Assembly: GCA_017516865.1 (NCBI GenBank)
Contig: JAFXAU010000009.1
Span: 215,498-266,966, forward strand
Reading direction: 5' to 3'
Length of the DNA: 51,469 nt
Origin: Bacteroidales bacterium
Lineage (GTDB): Bacteria > Bacteroidota > Bacteroidia > Bacteroidales > UBA1715
Shown: positions 24,862 to 32,614 of the stretch, in pieces
How the letters are laid out: each line of letters opens with the position of its first letter
How positions within the stretch are numbered: position 1 is the first letter of the stretch
The notes under the pieces: model-generated
What the model was told of the DNA's origin: nothing
Seen by the model: only the letters and a program-made list of their open reading frames with translations
Databases searched by the model: none
Translations under genes and position numbers: made by a program

Positions 24862-25893
24862 TTATGCGAGAATTTTTATCGCCAATTCCCTTAGAATTTC
24901 TGCCGGTGACGTGGCTCCGCTGCCGACTCCCTTGGTCTTGAGGTCGTATTCCCGAAGAAGCGAAATGATGTTGAATGCCTTTATCGGCGGATATTTCGCC
25001 AATGCCGGACGGTACACCGATTTCACAATGTACCAGTTCAGTCCGAGTTCTGTGGCAATGTCGGCGTCACTTTTCTTTGATATATAGTGAATTATGAAAA
25101 GATTCTTGAAGAAACTATACAAAAATGGAATGACTTTTTGTGGCGGATTTTCTTTAGGATTTTGCTCGAAAACCTTGAGAATCCGAAAGACTTTTTCCGT
25201 GTCGTGTGCGGCAAAGGCGTTGTTCAGCTCAATCACGTTGAACTCTTTGCTGATGCCTATGTTTTTCGCCACAAGTTCTTTTGTGATTTTAGTGAGATTC
25301 TTATCGTTGTCACGCAATTTTTTGATTTCGTTGACAATATGATGAAGATTATTTCCCAAATAATCGGCAAGCATATTGGGTACATCATATTCAAAATCAA
25401 GACCTTGCTCTTTCAAATACAATTGAATCCACGAAGTAAGTTCGTATTCGGCAATTTTTTCGGATTTAAGAACGCTGTTTTTATTGACGATTTTGAGTAA
25501 TTCCGAGCGTCCGTCAATGTTTTTGTATTTGTGGCAAATCACAAGAATCGTGGAATTAAGCGGATTCTGTGCATACGTCTTGAGTTCCGTGATATTTTTA
25601 ATGTCCTGTGCCTCTTTCACAATCACCACGCGATGGTCGGAGAACATCGGGTATTGTCGCGCCAGCGCGTGAATGTTGTCAACCGTGGTGTCTTTCCCGT
25701 AAACGACGGTTTGGTTGAAATCTTTCTCCTCGTTGCTTAAAATGTTATTTTCAATATAATTAGTAATTATATCAATAAAATACGGCTCTTCGCCGTGAAG
25801 CAGATAAATCGGATGATATATCTTATTCTTCAGGTCTCCGAGAATTTCGTTTACTTTATTTATCGTTGTTTCGTATTTCTTAGCACCAGCCAT
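24862..25893 (-). CDS. holA: DNA polymerase III delta subunit HolA
   Basis: The clamp-loader wrench that opens the beta sliding clamp. The 343-aa protein has the HolA opening (IYLLHGEEPYFIDIITNYI), the middle NPLNSTILVICHKYKNIDGR and the helical collar domain (LNNAFAAHDTEKVFRILKVFEQNP, LLREYDLKTKGVGSG). As in other delta subunits, no functional P-loop is seen. The ATG at 25893 is preceded by a divergent intergenic region shared with the HsdR_N-type gene. Confidence 0.93.
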   Translation of the reverse strand: MAGAKKYETTINKVNEILGDLKNKIYHPIYLLHGEEPYFIDIITNYIENNILSNEEKDFNQTVVYGKDTTVDNIHALARQYPMFSDHRVVIVKEAQDIKNITELKTYAQNPLNSTILVICHKYKNIDGRSELLKIVNKNSVLKSEKIAEYELTSWIQLYLKEQGLDFEYDVPNMLADYLGNNLHHIVNEIKKLRDNDKNLTKITKELVAKNIGISKEFNVIELNNAFAAHDTEKVFRILKVFEQNPKENPPQKVIPFLYSFFKNLFIIHYISKKSDADIATELGLNWYIVKSVYRPALAKYPPIKAFNIISLLREYDLKTKGVGSGATSPAEILRELAIKILA

Positions 25894-25918
25894 TTGAAAA
25901 TAGATAAAAAGTTATTTG

Positions 25919-25926
25919 TAACTTTG
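25919..25926 (+). promoter_or_regulatory. -7 element for the HsdR_N-type gene and tilS
   Basis: TAACTTTG (TAnnTTTG) 19 bp before the ATG at 25946. tilS follows two bases after that gene and probably uses the same promoter. Confidence 0.6.
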
Positions 25927-25945
25927 CTTTGTAAAAGTAGTAAAA

Positions 25946-26395
25946 ATGTACGAACTAAACTTGCCGACGTTTGATTTTCGTCTGAAAAAAGAAAATTCTG
26001 TCGTTTTTATTTTCGACGTGATTCGGAAAAAATTCGTCAAACTCACGCCCGAGGAGTGGGTTCGGCAGCATGTCGTACATTTTTTGCTGGAGCAGAAGCA
26101 CTATCCTGCGTCGCTGATGAATGTTGAGGTTGGAATGGAAATTCAAACCATGCGGCGACGTGCCGACATTGTGTGCTACGAATCCGACGGCGGCGTCCGC
26201 CTGATTACGGAATGCAAGGCTCCCGAAGTGAAAATTACGCAGACGGTGTTTGAGCAAATCGCTCAATATAATATGTGTCTGAAAGCCAAATATTTACTTG
26301 TAACCAATGGATTGGAACATTTTGTGTGCGAAATCAATGCCGAACAAAAAACATACACATTTTTACAGGATATTCCTCCTTATAAAACAGCGTAG
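25946..26395 (+). CDS. Stand-alone type I restriction HsdR_N-type (PD-(D/E)xK fold) protein
   Basis: A 149-aa protein matching the short HsdR_N_2 family common in Bacteroidota. The nuclease-fold core is visible as RRADIVCYE (Asp) followed by VRLITECKAPEV (E-x-K), then ITQTVFEQIAQYNMCLKAKYLLVTNG. No methylase, specificity or helicase genes are nearby, so it is not part of a type I system here. The catalytic triad looks intact. Its cellular role is unknown. It precedes tilS by two bases. Confidence 0.85.
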   Translation: MYELNLPTFDFRLKKENSVVFIFDVIRKKFVKLTPEEWVRQHVVHFLLEQKHYPASLMNVEVGMEIQTMRRRADIVCYESDGGVRLITECKAPEVKITQTVFEQIAQYNMCLKAKYLLVTNGLEHFVCEINAEQKTYTFLQDIPPYKTA

Positions 26396-26397
26396 AC

Positions 26398-27735
26398 GTG
26401 GAACGAAAGGAATTTTTACATACGGTACAGACGTTCATTGAACAAAATCATCTGTTTACAAAAAACGATAAGATTCTTGTCGGAGTGAGTGGCGGCGTTG
26501 ATTCCATGACATTAATTCAGACGCTGTATGAACTTGAGTATGAGGTCGCTATCGCACATTGTAATTTTATGTTGCGAGGCGACGAATCCGACGGTGACCA
26601 GAATTTTGTGGTGAAATACGCACATTCGCGGTCAATTCCAATTCACGTGTGTTCGTTCGATACGCGTGCCGTGGCACAGGAACGGAAAATTTCGATTGAG
26701 ATGGCGGCTCGCGAATTGCGGTACGAATGGTTCGAAACAGTTTGTACGTTAAACAATTACACAAAAATTGCCATTGCACACAATCAAAACGACAGCATTG
26801 AAACATTTTTTATAAATCTGCTTCGTTCCGCCGGCATAAAGGGGCTGACAGGCATTCCGAAGACAAACGGCAAGGTGGTTCGTCCGCTTTTGGCAGTTTC
26901 GCGACAAGATATTGAGAGTTTTGCTTCGCAAAGTTCTCTGAATTATCGGGTTGATTCTTCGAATTTGGCAAATGATTATCTGCGGAATAAAATCAGGAAT
27001 ATTATTTTGCCCGAATTACAGGCAATTTCGCCAAATTGTTTGCAGGCCGTGTCCACAAGTATGTCGCACATGCAGCAGGCTCATGCGTTGTACAGCAGTG
27101 CAATTGCCGAAAAACGAAACTTGTGCTGCTCGCCAACCGACAATGGTTTTGTAATTGACGAATCAAAGTTGTTTGCGCAAGAATATGCGTCAACATTATT
27201 ATATGAATTTTTGTATCCGTATGGATTTAATCCAACAGTCATCTCACAAATTTTCGATTCTTTTGGAACGCAGGCTGGAAAGACATTCGAGGCAGACGAA
27301 TACATTGCGCTTCACGATAGAAACTGCTTGTTCGTGGAACGGAAACAGGGTGCCGAACAAGAATTGATACAAGTTCAAGAATGCGGTGCATATCAATTGC
27401 AGAATGGAATTTTACGTTTCACGTCTATCCCACGCGGTGAATTTGTGCTTGATAAGAGTCGTTCGGTAGCATGTGTTGACTATGACAAATTAAGCTTTCC
27501 GTTGCAGTTGCGTATGTGGCAGCAAGGCGACAGTTTTGTACCCTTTGGCATGAAAGGCCGTAAAAAAGTGAGCGATTTCCTGATTGACGAAAAAGTGCCG
27601 CTTTTGCAGAAACAGCACGTACTTGTTTTGGAATCCGCTGGTGAAATTGTGTGGGTTGTCGGGCACAGAATCAGTCAATTGTTTGCCGTGACAGATAAAA
27701 CAAAAACGGTAGGAAAATTTTCTTTGGAGCGATAG
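26398..27735 (+). CDS. tilS: tRNA(Ile)-lysidine synthase TilS
   Basis: Converts C34 of the CAU-anticodon tRNA-Ile to lysidine, which changes both decoding and charging. The N-terminal PP-loop ATPase carries VGVSGGVDSM (SGGxDS at 31-36), followed by IAHCNFMLRGDESDGD and IAHNQNDSIETFFINLLR. The C-terminal TilS domain includes FVPFGMKGRKKVSDFLIDEKVP. At 445 aa it is full length. The GTG start lies two bases after the upstream stop, and no closer ATG gives the correct N-terminus. Confidence 0.96.
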   Translation: MERKEFLHTVQTFIEQNHLFTKNDKILVGVSGGVDSMTLIQTLYELEYEVAIAHCNFMLRGDESDGDQNFVVKYAHSRSIPIHVCSFDTRAVAQERKISIEMAARELRYEWFETVCTLNNYTKIAIAHNQNDSIETFFINLLRSAGIKGLTGIPKTNGKVVRPLLAVSRQDIESFASQSSLNYRVDSSNLANDYLRNKIRNIILPELQAISPNCLQAVSTSMSHMQQAHALYSSAIAEKRNLCCSPTDNGFVIDESKLFAQEYASTLLYEFLYPYGFNPTVISQIFDSFGTQAGKTFEADEYIALHDRNCLFVERKQGAEQELIQVQECGAYQLQNGILRFTSIPRGEFVLDKSRSVACVDYDKLSFPLQLRMWQQGDSFVPFGMKGRKKVSDFLIDEKVPLLQKQHVLVLESAGEIVWVVGHRISQLFAVTDKTKTVGKFSLER

Positions 27736-27798
27736 ACACGATGCTATTTTTTTTACTAGTTCTTCTAGGAATATAGTTAAATAGTTATCTAAATTTAC

Positions 27799-27806
27799 TA
27801 TCTTTG
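27799..27806 (+). promoter_or_regulatory. -7 element for the four-helix-bundle protein gene
   Basis: TATCTTTG 21 bp before the ATG at 27828. It rules out the longer frame that starts inside it. Confidence 0.65.
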
Positions 27807-27827
27807 CCCAATCATAATAAATCTAAT

Positions 27828-28394
27828 ATGGCACGCATACAAAACACCCAAGGTTTCCTACGGGGAAACGGAGATTGTAGAAACACCTATTTTTACAAAA
27901 AATCACAAGTTATTTATGACTTAACCTTTTTCTTTGCCCATAAGTTTCTGACCAGCAAGGATAGGACCGTGGACCAAATGATACAGGCGGCCCGTTCCGG
28001 CAAGCAGAACTTTGTGGAAGGTATGGCCGATGGGGTTACATCTACCGAAATGCAAATTAAACTATTGAATGTTGGGAAAAGCAGTTTGTTAGAACTTCGT
28101 GAGGACTACGAAGATTATTTACGAACACGGAACCTTGCCATTTGGGATAATTCCCATCCTCGATATTCCCCTATGGTTACATATTGTAAGTACCACAACG
28201 ACCTGCCATATTACCAGCCGTTTTTTACAAAATGGACTGCAGAGGAACTCTCAAATGTTGCCCTAACCTTGATTCACCAAACTGATAAAATGATGGAAAG
28301 TTATCTAACGAGACTTGAAACATTTTTTGTGAAAAACGGAGGAATAAAAGAGGCAATGGCAAAAGCAAGACTACAAAGCAAGCACGCCCACTAA
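27828..28394 (+). CDS. Four-helix-bundle suffix domain protein (S23-like)
   Basis: A 188-aa helical protein of the Bacteroidota four-helix-bundle family related to proteins encoded by 23S rRNA intervening sequences. The sequence reads QVIYDLTFFFAHKFLTSKDRTVDQM, then AARSGKQNFVEGMADGVTSTEMQIKLLNV, with a C-terminal suffix including YCKYHNDLPYYQPFFTKWTAEELSNVALTL. No reaction is known for the family. It converges on the XRE regulator gene, with only 4 bp between stop codons. Confidence 0.8.
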   Translation: MARIQNTQGFLRGNGDCRNTYFYKKSQVIYDLTFFFAHKFLTSKDRTVDQMIQAARSGKQNFVEGMADGVTSTEMQIKLLNVGKSSLLELREDYEDYLRTRNLAIWDNSHPRYSPMVTYCKYHNDLPYYQPFFTKWTAEELSNVALTLIHQTDKMMESYLTRLETFFVKNGGIKEAMAKARLQSKHAH

Positions 28395-28398
28395 TACA

Positions 28399-28689
28399 TT
28401 ACGCCACCACCACATTTTTAATCTCAGCAATATCGGCTTTGATTTGGGCAATGTCTGCCGAAAGCTGGCGGAAATCGGCGGATGTGTCGTCTTGCACCAA
28501 GGCGGAAACAGGAACTTTTAGGATTTGGGCTATCTGAAGCAGGCGGTTGAAAGATATATCGGATTTGCCTTGTTCAATACGGGAAAGAGCTGGGACGGAA
28601 ATGTCCAATTCGAATGCAACGTCTTCTTGTGTTAATTTTAATTGACGCCTTAAAGCTGATATGTTTTTGCCTAATTGTTGTAAATCCAT
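28399..28689 (-). CDS. XRE-family helix-turn-helix regulator
   Basis: A 96-aa DNA-binding protein. The HTH domain (about 7-65) includes LRRQLKLTQEDVAFELDISVPALSRIEQGKSDISFNRLLQIA, a standard Cro/C1-type motif. A short C-terminal coiled-coil-like tail (ADIAQIKADIAEIKNVV) may drive dimerisation. A 10-bp palindrome (28711-28720) 22 bp upstream of its start is a candidate autoregulatory site. Its targets are unknown. Confidence 0.9.
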   Translation of the reverse strand: MDLQQLGKNISALRRQLKLTQEDVAFELDISVPALSRIEQGKSDISFNRLLQIAQILKVPVSALVQDDTSADFRQLSADIAQIKADIAEIKNVVVA

Positions 28690-28710
28690 AGATGTAAATT
28701 TAGTAAAGCG

Positions 28711-28720
28711 TCAATATTGA
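28711..28720. promoter_or_regulatory. Palindrome TCAATATTGA upstream of the XRE gene
   Basis: A perfect 10-bp dyad placed 22 bp before the XRE start codon, where an autorepressor would bind. It is short, so chance is possible. Confidence 0.35.
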
Positions 28721-28791
28721 TACTTATACCTATAAATTAACTTTTTGCACTAAAACATTAAATTTTATTTGCTTTTTTTAAGTTTAACTAC

Positions 28792-28799
28792 TAATTTTG
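28792..28799 (+). promoter_or_regulatory. -7 element for the YD-repeat-like exported protein gene
   Basis: TAATTTTG (TAnnTTTG) 45 bp before the ATG at 28845. Confidence 0.5.
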
Positions 28800-28844
28800 T
28801 ACGCTAAACTTTAAATAGCATGGTAGAAAAACAAATTTAGCGAT

Positions 28845-29975
28845 ATGAAGAAAATAATTATATGTTTTGTATTGTGGATATGTACCATTAGTGCTTTTGC
28901 GGACGAAAATGATACGACACAATTCACCGAGTTTGGATTCAAAGGTAAGGTTAAAAATGTTACATGCTTTTATTCTAAGGACTCGTTTGGTGACATAGTA
29001 AGAACTTTTGATACAGCGTATAGTATTTCATTTGATGAAACTGGTAAGTTATTAGAAACAAATCATCGTGATAAACAAATGCTTTGCTTGTATGAACAAG
29101 GGAAATTGATTTACATTACGAAAAGTAGTAATGTGTATTATGACAATGACTCTATTATTTTTCAATACAATGATTTAGACTTGTTAGAAAAAATAGAAAA
29201 ATGGAATTATCAATCGGAATTAAGAGAAATAACAAAATATAAATATAATGCGAGTAATCATATAACAGAAAAAAATGAATATAAAGCTGATGGAACTTTA
29301 ACATACCGTACTATTTATAATTATAATGCCAAAGGACAAGTCGAAAGAGAACAGAGGTTGCACTACTATGATTATTGGGGAGATGGGAAGACGATACAAG
29401 TACGTTATGAGTATGATTCTTCATTTGTTTACGGGGCATCTGGGAAAATAATACGAGATAGTTGTAATTATCAAGATAGCTATAACAAAATAATTAGACA
29501 GGTCGCTCATAAATATAGTTACGATGAAAATGGAAGATTGAAAAAGGTAGACTATGAATTTTATACAAATAATTGGTGGCCCGAAAAAGGTGTAAAAAAA
29601 ACACAAATTTTGCCGAAACGAAAGACGGAATACTCCTATAATGCCTCTGGAAGTGTGTCTGTTGTAAAGGAGTTCAAATATGATTATTTATTTCCAGGAT
29701 TACTCAATCTTAAAGAGCCAGATAAATTGAATGGAGTATATAAAACAAAAGAAACCAATTTTTTGTACAACAATGGAAAACGAATTCAAATAATTGTAAC
29801 TTTCTATGATCGTGTAGATTATTTGAGCAAATCGTTAGAAATAAAGCCAACGGAAAAAGTATTGTACAATTGCGATATGTATGGCAACTGGACAGAAAAA
29901 AGAGTGTTTGTTATAAAAGACGGGTTAGAATTTTTTAAAATAGGAATAGATAGAGAAATAACATACTTCGAATAA
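28845..29975 (+). CDS. Exported protein with RHS/YD-like repeats
   Basis: A 376-aa product with signal peptide MKKIIICFVLWICTISAFAD. The body has loose tandem segments of the form YxYNxxGxxxxxxxY: YKYNASNHITEKNEY, YNYNAKGQVEREQ, YSYDENGRLKKVDYEF and YSYNASGSVSVVKEF. These resemble the YD repeats of RHS-type proteins. No core or toxin domain is present, and the protein is far shorter than a true RHS toxin. The coding sequence is strikingly AT-rich. It is followed after 14 bp by a small Zn-ribbon membrane protein gene. The function is unknown. Confidence 0.72.
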   Translation: MKKIIICFVLWICTISAFADENDTTQFTEFGFKGKVKNVTCFYSKDSFGDIVRTFDTAYSISFDETGKLLETNHRDKQMLCLYEQGKLIYITKSSNVYYDNDSIIFQYNDLDLLEKIEKWNYQSELREITKYKYNASNHITEKNEYKADGTLTYRTIYNYNAKGQVEREQRLHYYDYWGDGKTIQVRYEYDSSFVYGASGKIIRDSCNYQDSYNKIIRQVAHKYSYDENGRLKKVDYEFYTNNWWPEKGVKKTQILPKRKTEYSYNASGSVSVVKEFKYDYLFPGLLNLKEPDKLNGVYKTKETNFLYNNGKRIQIIVTFYDRVDYLSKSLEIKPTEKVLYNCDMYGNWTEKRVFVIKDGLEFFKIGIDREITYFE

Positions 29976-29989
29976 ATAAAATACATGCT

Positions 29990-30352
29990 ATGAACAGAAA
30001 AAAGAAATATTTGTGGCTAATCATTTTTCTAATGATTATTGGAATAATTACCTTGATTTATAGAAAACCGATTCCGTATGCAAAAATCATATTTGTTGCT
30101 GAAGTTGGGCTGTTAATTCTAGTTTGTTGGAAATACGGGAAAATCTGTCCCAAATGTGGAGGCGATTTAGTAGAAACGAATAGAGAAGTAATTAATTCTG
30201 TTTCATACATAAAATACGAAAGTTCTCCCTTATCTGCAAGCGATAAAAAAGAACCAGTAACTTATTTGCGGACAGATTATAACGTAACATATACATGTAG
30301 TCAATGTGGATATGAACAAAAAAAGCGAGAGAAAAAAGACGAAAAGGCTTAA
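29990..30352 (+). CDS. Small membrane protein with a split Zn-ribbon
   Basis: A 120-aa protein with two predicted transmembrane helices (about 7-23 and 31-46). A zinc-ribbon-like domain follows, built from CPKCGG (Cys53, Cys56) and CSQCGYE (Cys103, Cys106), separated by a 46-residue insert. I do not recognise a named family. It lies 14 bp after the YD-like gene and is equally AT-rich, so the two were probably acquired and are transcribed together. A hairpin follows at 30363-30390. Confidence 0.65.
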   Translation: MNRKKKYLWLIIFLMIIGIITLIYRKPIPYAKIIFVAEVGLLILVCWKYGKICPKCGGDLVETNREVINSVSYIKYESSPLSASDKKEPVTYLRTDYNVTYTCSQCGYEQKKREKKDEKA

Positions 30353-30362
30353 ATGTAGGTCT

Positions 30363-30390
30363 GTAAAATAAAAGACACAGTTTATTTTAC
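30363..30390 (+). terminator. AT-rich hairpin after the Zn-ribbon gene
   Basis: GTAAAATAAA pairs perfectly with TTTATTTTAC across an 8-nt loop. The stem is nearly all A/T with no T-run after it, so it is a weak terminator candidate. Confidence 0.4.
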
Positions 30391-30452
30391 TCAACCAATA
30401 TGACGAAATTCCATGATTTTCCTACTTGACGAGCGCCGTCAATAAATATCAT
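30387..30452 (-). pseudogene. Relic of an AAA-type ATPase (P-loop fragment)
   Basis: A 21-codon open fragment on the minus strand reads MIFIDGARQVGKSWNFVILV. GARQVGKS is the Walker A region typical of the AAA_14/DUF4143 ATPases frequent in Bacteroidota genomes. Nothing of the rest of that roughly 400-aa protein remains: a stop follows at once, and stops also lie a few codons upstream. It is best read as a decayed gene remnant in the gap between the Zn-ribbon and RimJ-like genes. Confidence 0.55.
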
Positions 30453-30594
30453 AGAAAAAAATATACTTTGCCTTTTTTCTTTTTGAATTTAGCATTCGTG
30501 TGGTGAAGAAGGTTGAATAAAACCTCAGTCTATATTAACCACATTTGCGGACGAATTAAAGAGATTTTATTGCTATTATCTTGTTAAAAATCGT

Positions 30595-30602
30595 TATCTT
30601 TG
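30595..30602 (+). promoter_or_regulatory. Orphan -7 element facing a convergent gene
   Basis: TATCTTTG, a perfect consensus match with a TTG 22 bp upstream. It points into the 3' end of a minus-strand GNAT gene, and no plus-strand gene follows until pyrC, which has its own promoter. It may drive an antisense RNA or be left over from a lost gene. Confidence 0.4.
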
Positions 30603-30641
30603 TTTATTATTACTACGAGGAGAATTGATTTGCAATTCGGA

Positions 30642-31175
30642 TTACAGTATTTTCTGCATCACAACAACATCCTCGTATTCATGGCCTCGGGCAAGCCAAT
30701 CTTTTTTTATGCCAATTTTCTGAAAATCAGCATTTCGGAATAGAGAAAGACAAGCCTCGTTGTTTTGTGGAATTTCTACGAAAACCTGATGAAGCAACAA
30801 CATTGTCTTACAATAATGCAGAAGAAGTTGTAGAGACTTTGTTGCGAAACCTTTGTTTTGGAATTCTTTGGTTACCAAGATTCCTATGCCTGCACGACGA
30901 TTATGCGGGTCGAAATCGTACAAGTCAATCGTGCCAATGGTTGTTTGCGATTGTTTGTCGTCAATCATCAAGCGAAGTTGTTTTGCTTCGTAAATGTCAA
31001 GATGGGAATTTTCTATATAATCCTTCAAGATTTTCTTTGAAAACGGTGCAATAGTCGAACCGACTTCCCAAAGTTTCGTGTCGTTTTCCCATACGTATAG
31101 AAGCGAAATGTCTTCGGGTTCCAAAGCCCGTAGTTTTATTTCATCGTTCTCGAGAATGTTTTCGTATTGCATCAT
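30642..31175 (-). CDS. GNAT acetyltransferase, RimJ/RimL-like
   Basis: A 177-aa protein of the RimJ/RimL (Acetyltransf_3) type. It opens with IKLRALEPEDISLLYVWENDTKLWEVG and has the acetyl-CoA loop NKGFATKSLQLLLHYC (about 110-125). The end NNEACLSLFRNADFQKIG is typical of the group. The ATG at 31175 (or the adjacent one at 31172) is preferred to a GTG at 31220 because the domain begins close to it. In this family the acceptor is often a protein N-terminus or an antibiotic/peptide amine. None can be picked from the sequence. Confidence 0.88.
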   Translation of the reverse strand: MMQYENILENDEIKLRALEPEDISLLYVWENDTKLWEVGSTIAPFSKKILKDYIENSHLDIYEAKQLRLMIDDKQSQTTIGTIDLYDFDPHNRRAGIGILVTKEFQNKGFATKSLQLLLHYCKTMLLLHQVFVEIPQNNEACLSLFRNADFQKIGIKKDWLARGHEYEDVVVMQKIL

Positions 31176-31232
31176 TGTATAATTTGGGGACGAATGTACT
31201 GATTTTTCGTTTTTCTGCACGGAATAATATTG

Positions 31233-31240
31233 TATATTTG
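31233..31240 (+). promoter_or_regulatory. -7 element for pyrC and downstream genes
   Basis: TATATTTG (TAnnTTTG) 22 bp before the pyrC ATG at 31263. It may serve the whole pyrC-S46 peptidase-membrane protein-mfd run, whose gaps are all under 20 bp. Confidence 0.65.
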
Positions 31241-31262
31241 TGCAATTGTTTATTCGAAATTA

Positions 31263-32603
31263 ATGCCAATAGTATTATATAACGGTTTAATTGTCAACGA
31301 GGGAGAGGAATTTGTCGGTAGCATTTTGATTGAAAAAGACAAAATCGCCGAGGTTTTTCGTGGAGACGTACCTGATTCTGTTTTGCAGAACTCGGATTGT
31401 GTGCCGTGCAACGGGAAACTGATAATTCCAGGTGTGATTGACGACCAAGTTCATTTCCGTGAACCAGGTTTGACGCACAAAGGCTCCATAGCTACGGAAT
31501 CGCGGGCGGCACTTGCTGGCGGAGTTACTACGTTTATGGATATGCCCAATGTCGCTCCGCAGACGGTGACAATCCCTAATCTCGAACAAAAATTGAAAAT
31601 TGCGTCGGAAACGTCGTATGCGAATTATGCGTTTTATTTCGGTGCAACCAATACCAACATGGACGAACTTCGTGCATTGGACAAAAATCTCGTTTGCGGC
31701 ATCAAGGTTTTTATGGGCTCAAGCACGGGAAATATGCTGGTCGACGATGAAAACACGCTGCGGAACATTTTTAGCGAAATAAAAATTCCTGTTGCAATTC
31801 ATAGTGAAGACGAAACAACGATAAAGGAAAATCTGGCACGGTATGTCGCTCAATATGGCGACAATATACCTTTCAATTGTCATCCAAAAATCCGTAGCAA
31901 CGAGGCTTGTTACAAGTCGACAAAAAAGGCGATAGAATTGGCAAAGCAATGTGGAACACGCCTCCATGTTTTGCATCTTTCGACTGCGGAGGAAATGGAT
32001 TTGTTCTCGTCGGAATCGTTGACTACGAAACAAATTACCGCCGAAGTCTGCGTTCATCATCTGTGGTTTACCGATGCCGATTATGCGGAAAAAGGAGCAT
32101 TGATAAAATGTAATCCAGCAGTGAAGTCGGAACATGATAGAAAGGCTTTACGGAAAGCCTTGTCGGACGGAAAGATTGACGTTGTCGCTACCGACCACGC
32201 GCCTCACGCATTGGACGAAAAATTGCGGCCGTATACAAAATCTGCATCGGGAATGCCGTTGGTGCAACATTCGTTGCTGGCAATGTTGGAACTAAGCAAG
32301 CAAGGCGTTTTTAGTCTGCCTCTCGTTGTACAGAAAATGTGTCACAATCCGGCTGATTTGTTTGCAATCAGAAACAGGGGATATATTCGGAAAGGATATT
32401 ATGCTGATTTGGTTGTAGTTGATTTACAGAAAAATACAGAGGTTTCGAAAAATACAATTTTATATAAATGTGGTTGGTCTCCGTTCGAAGGAACAACGTT
32501 TTCGGCTTCGGTCGAAAAAACGTTCCTCAATGGTCGCTGCGTCTACAATAATGGCACGATTTTGGATGAACGGAACGCCAGTCAAATAGTGTTTAATCAT
32601 TAA
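31263..32603 (+). CDS. pyrC: Dihydroorotase (class I type)
   Basis: Cyclises carbamoyl aspartate to dihydroorotate in pyrimidine synthesis. The 446-aa amidohydrolase has the metal-binding DDQVHFREPG (His64, Arg66), a probable carbamylated Lys148 in CGIKVFMGSS, HLSTAEE, and the catalytic aspartate in VATDHAPHA. The C-terminal composite beta domain ends with GRCVYNNG. I use ATG 31263 because the promoter lies inside the longer alternative frame. No other pyr genes are adjacent; the S46 peptidase gene follows by 11 bp. Confidence 0.95.
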   Translation: MPIVLYNGLIVNEGEEFVGSILIEKDKIAEVFRGDVPDSVLQNSDCVPCNGKLIIPGVIDDQVHFREPGLTHKGSIATESRAALAGGVTTFMDMPNVAPQTVTIPNLEQKLKIASETSYANYAFYFGATNTNMDELRALDKNLVCGIKVFMGSSTGNMLVDDENTLRNIFSEIKIPVAIHSEDETTIKENLARYVAQYGDNIPFNCHPKIRSNEACYKSTKKAIELAKQCGTRLHVLHLSTAEEMDLFSSESLTTKQITAEVCVHHLWFTDADYAEKGALIKCNPAVKSEHDRKALRKALSDGKIDVVATDHAPHALDEKLRPYTKSASGMPLVQHSLLAMLELSKQGVFSLPLVVQKMCHNPADLFAIRNRGYIRKGYYADLVVVDLQKNTEVSKNTILYKCGWSPFEGTTFSASVEKTFLNGRCVYNNGTILDERNASQIVFNH

Positions 32604-32614
32604 AATTTGGAATA

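Noticed and set aside
25946..26395. Part of a type I restriction-modification system
   Set aside because: Only the HsdR_N-like nuclease fold is present. No helicase, methylase or specificity subunit lies nearby.
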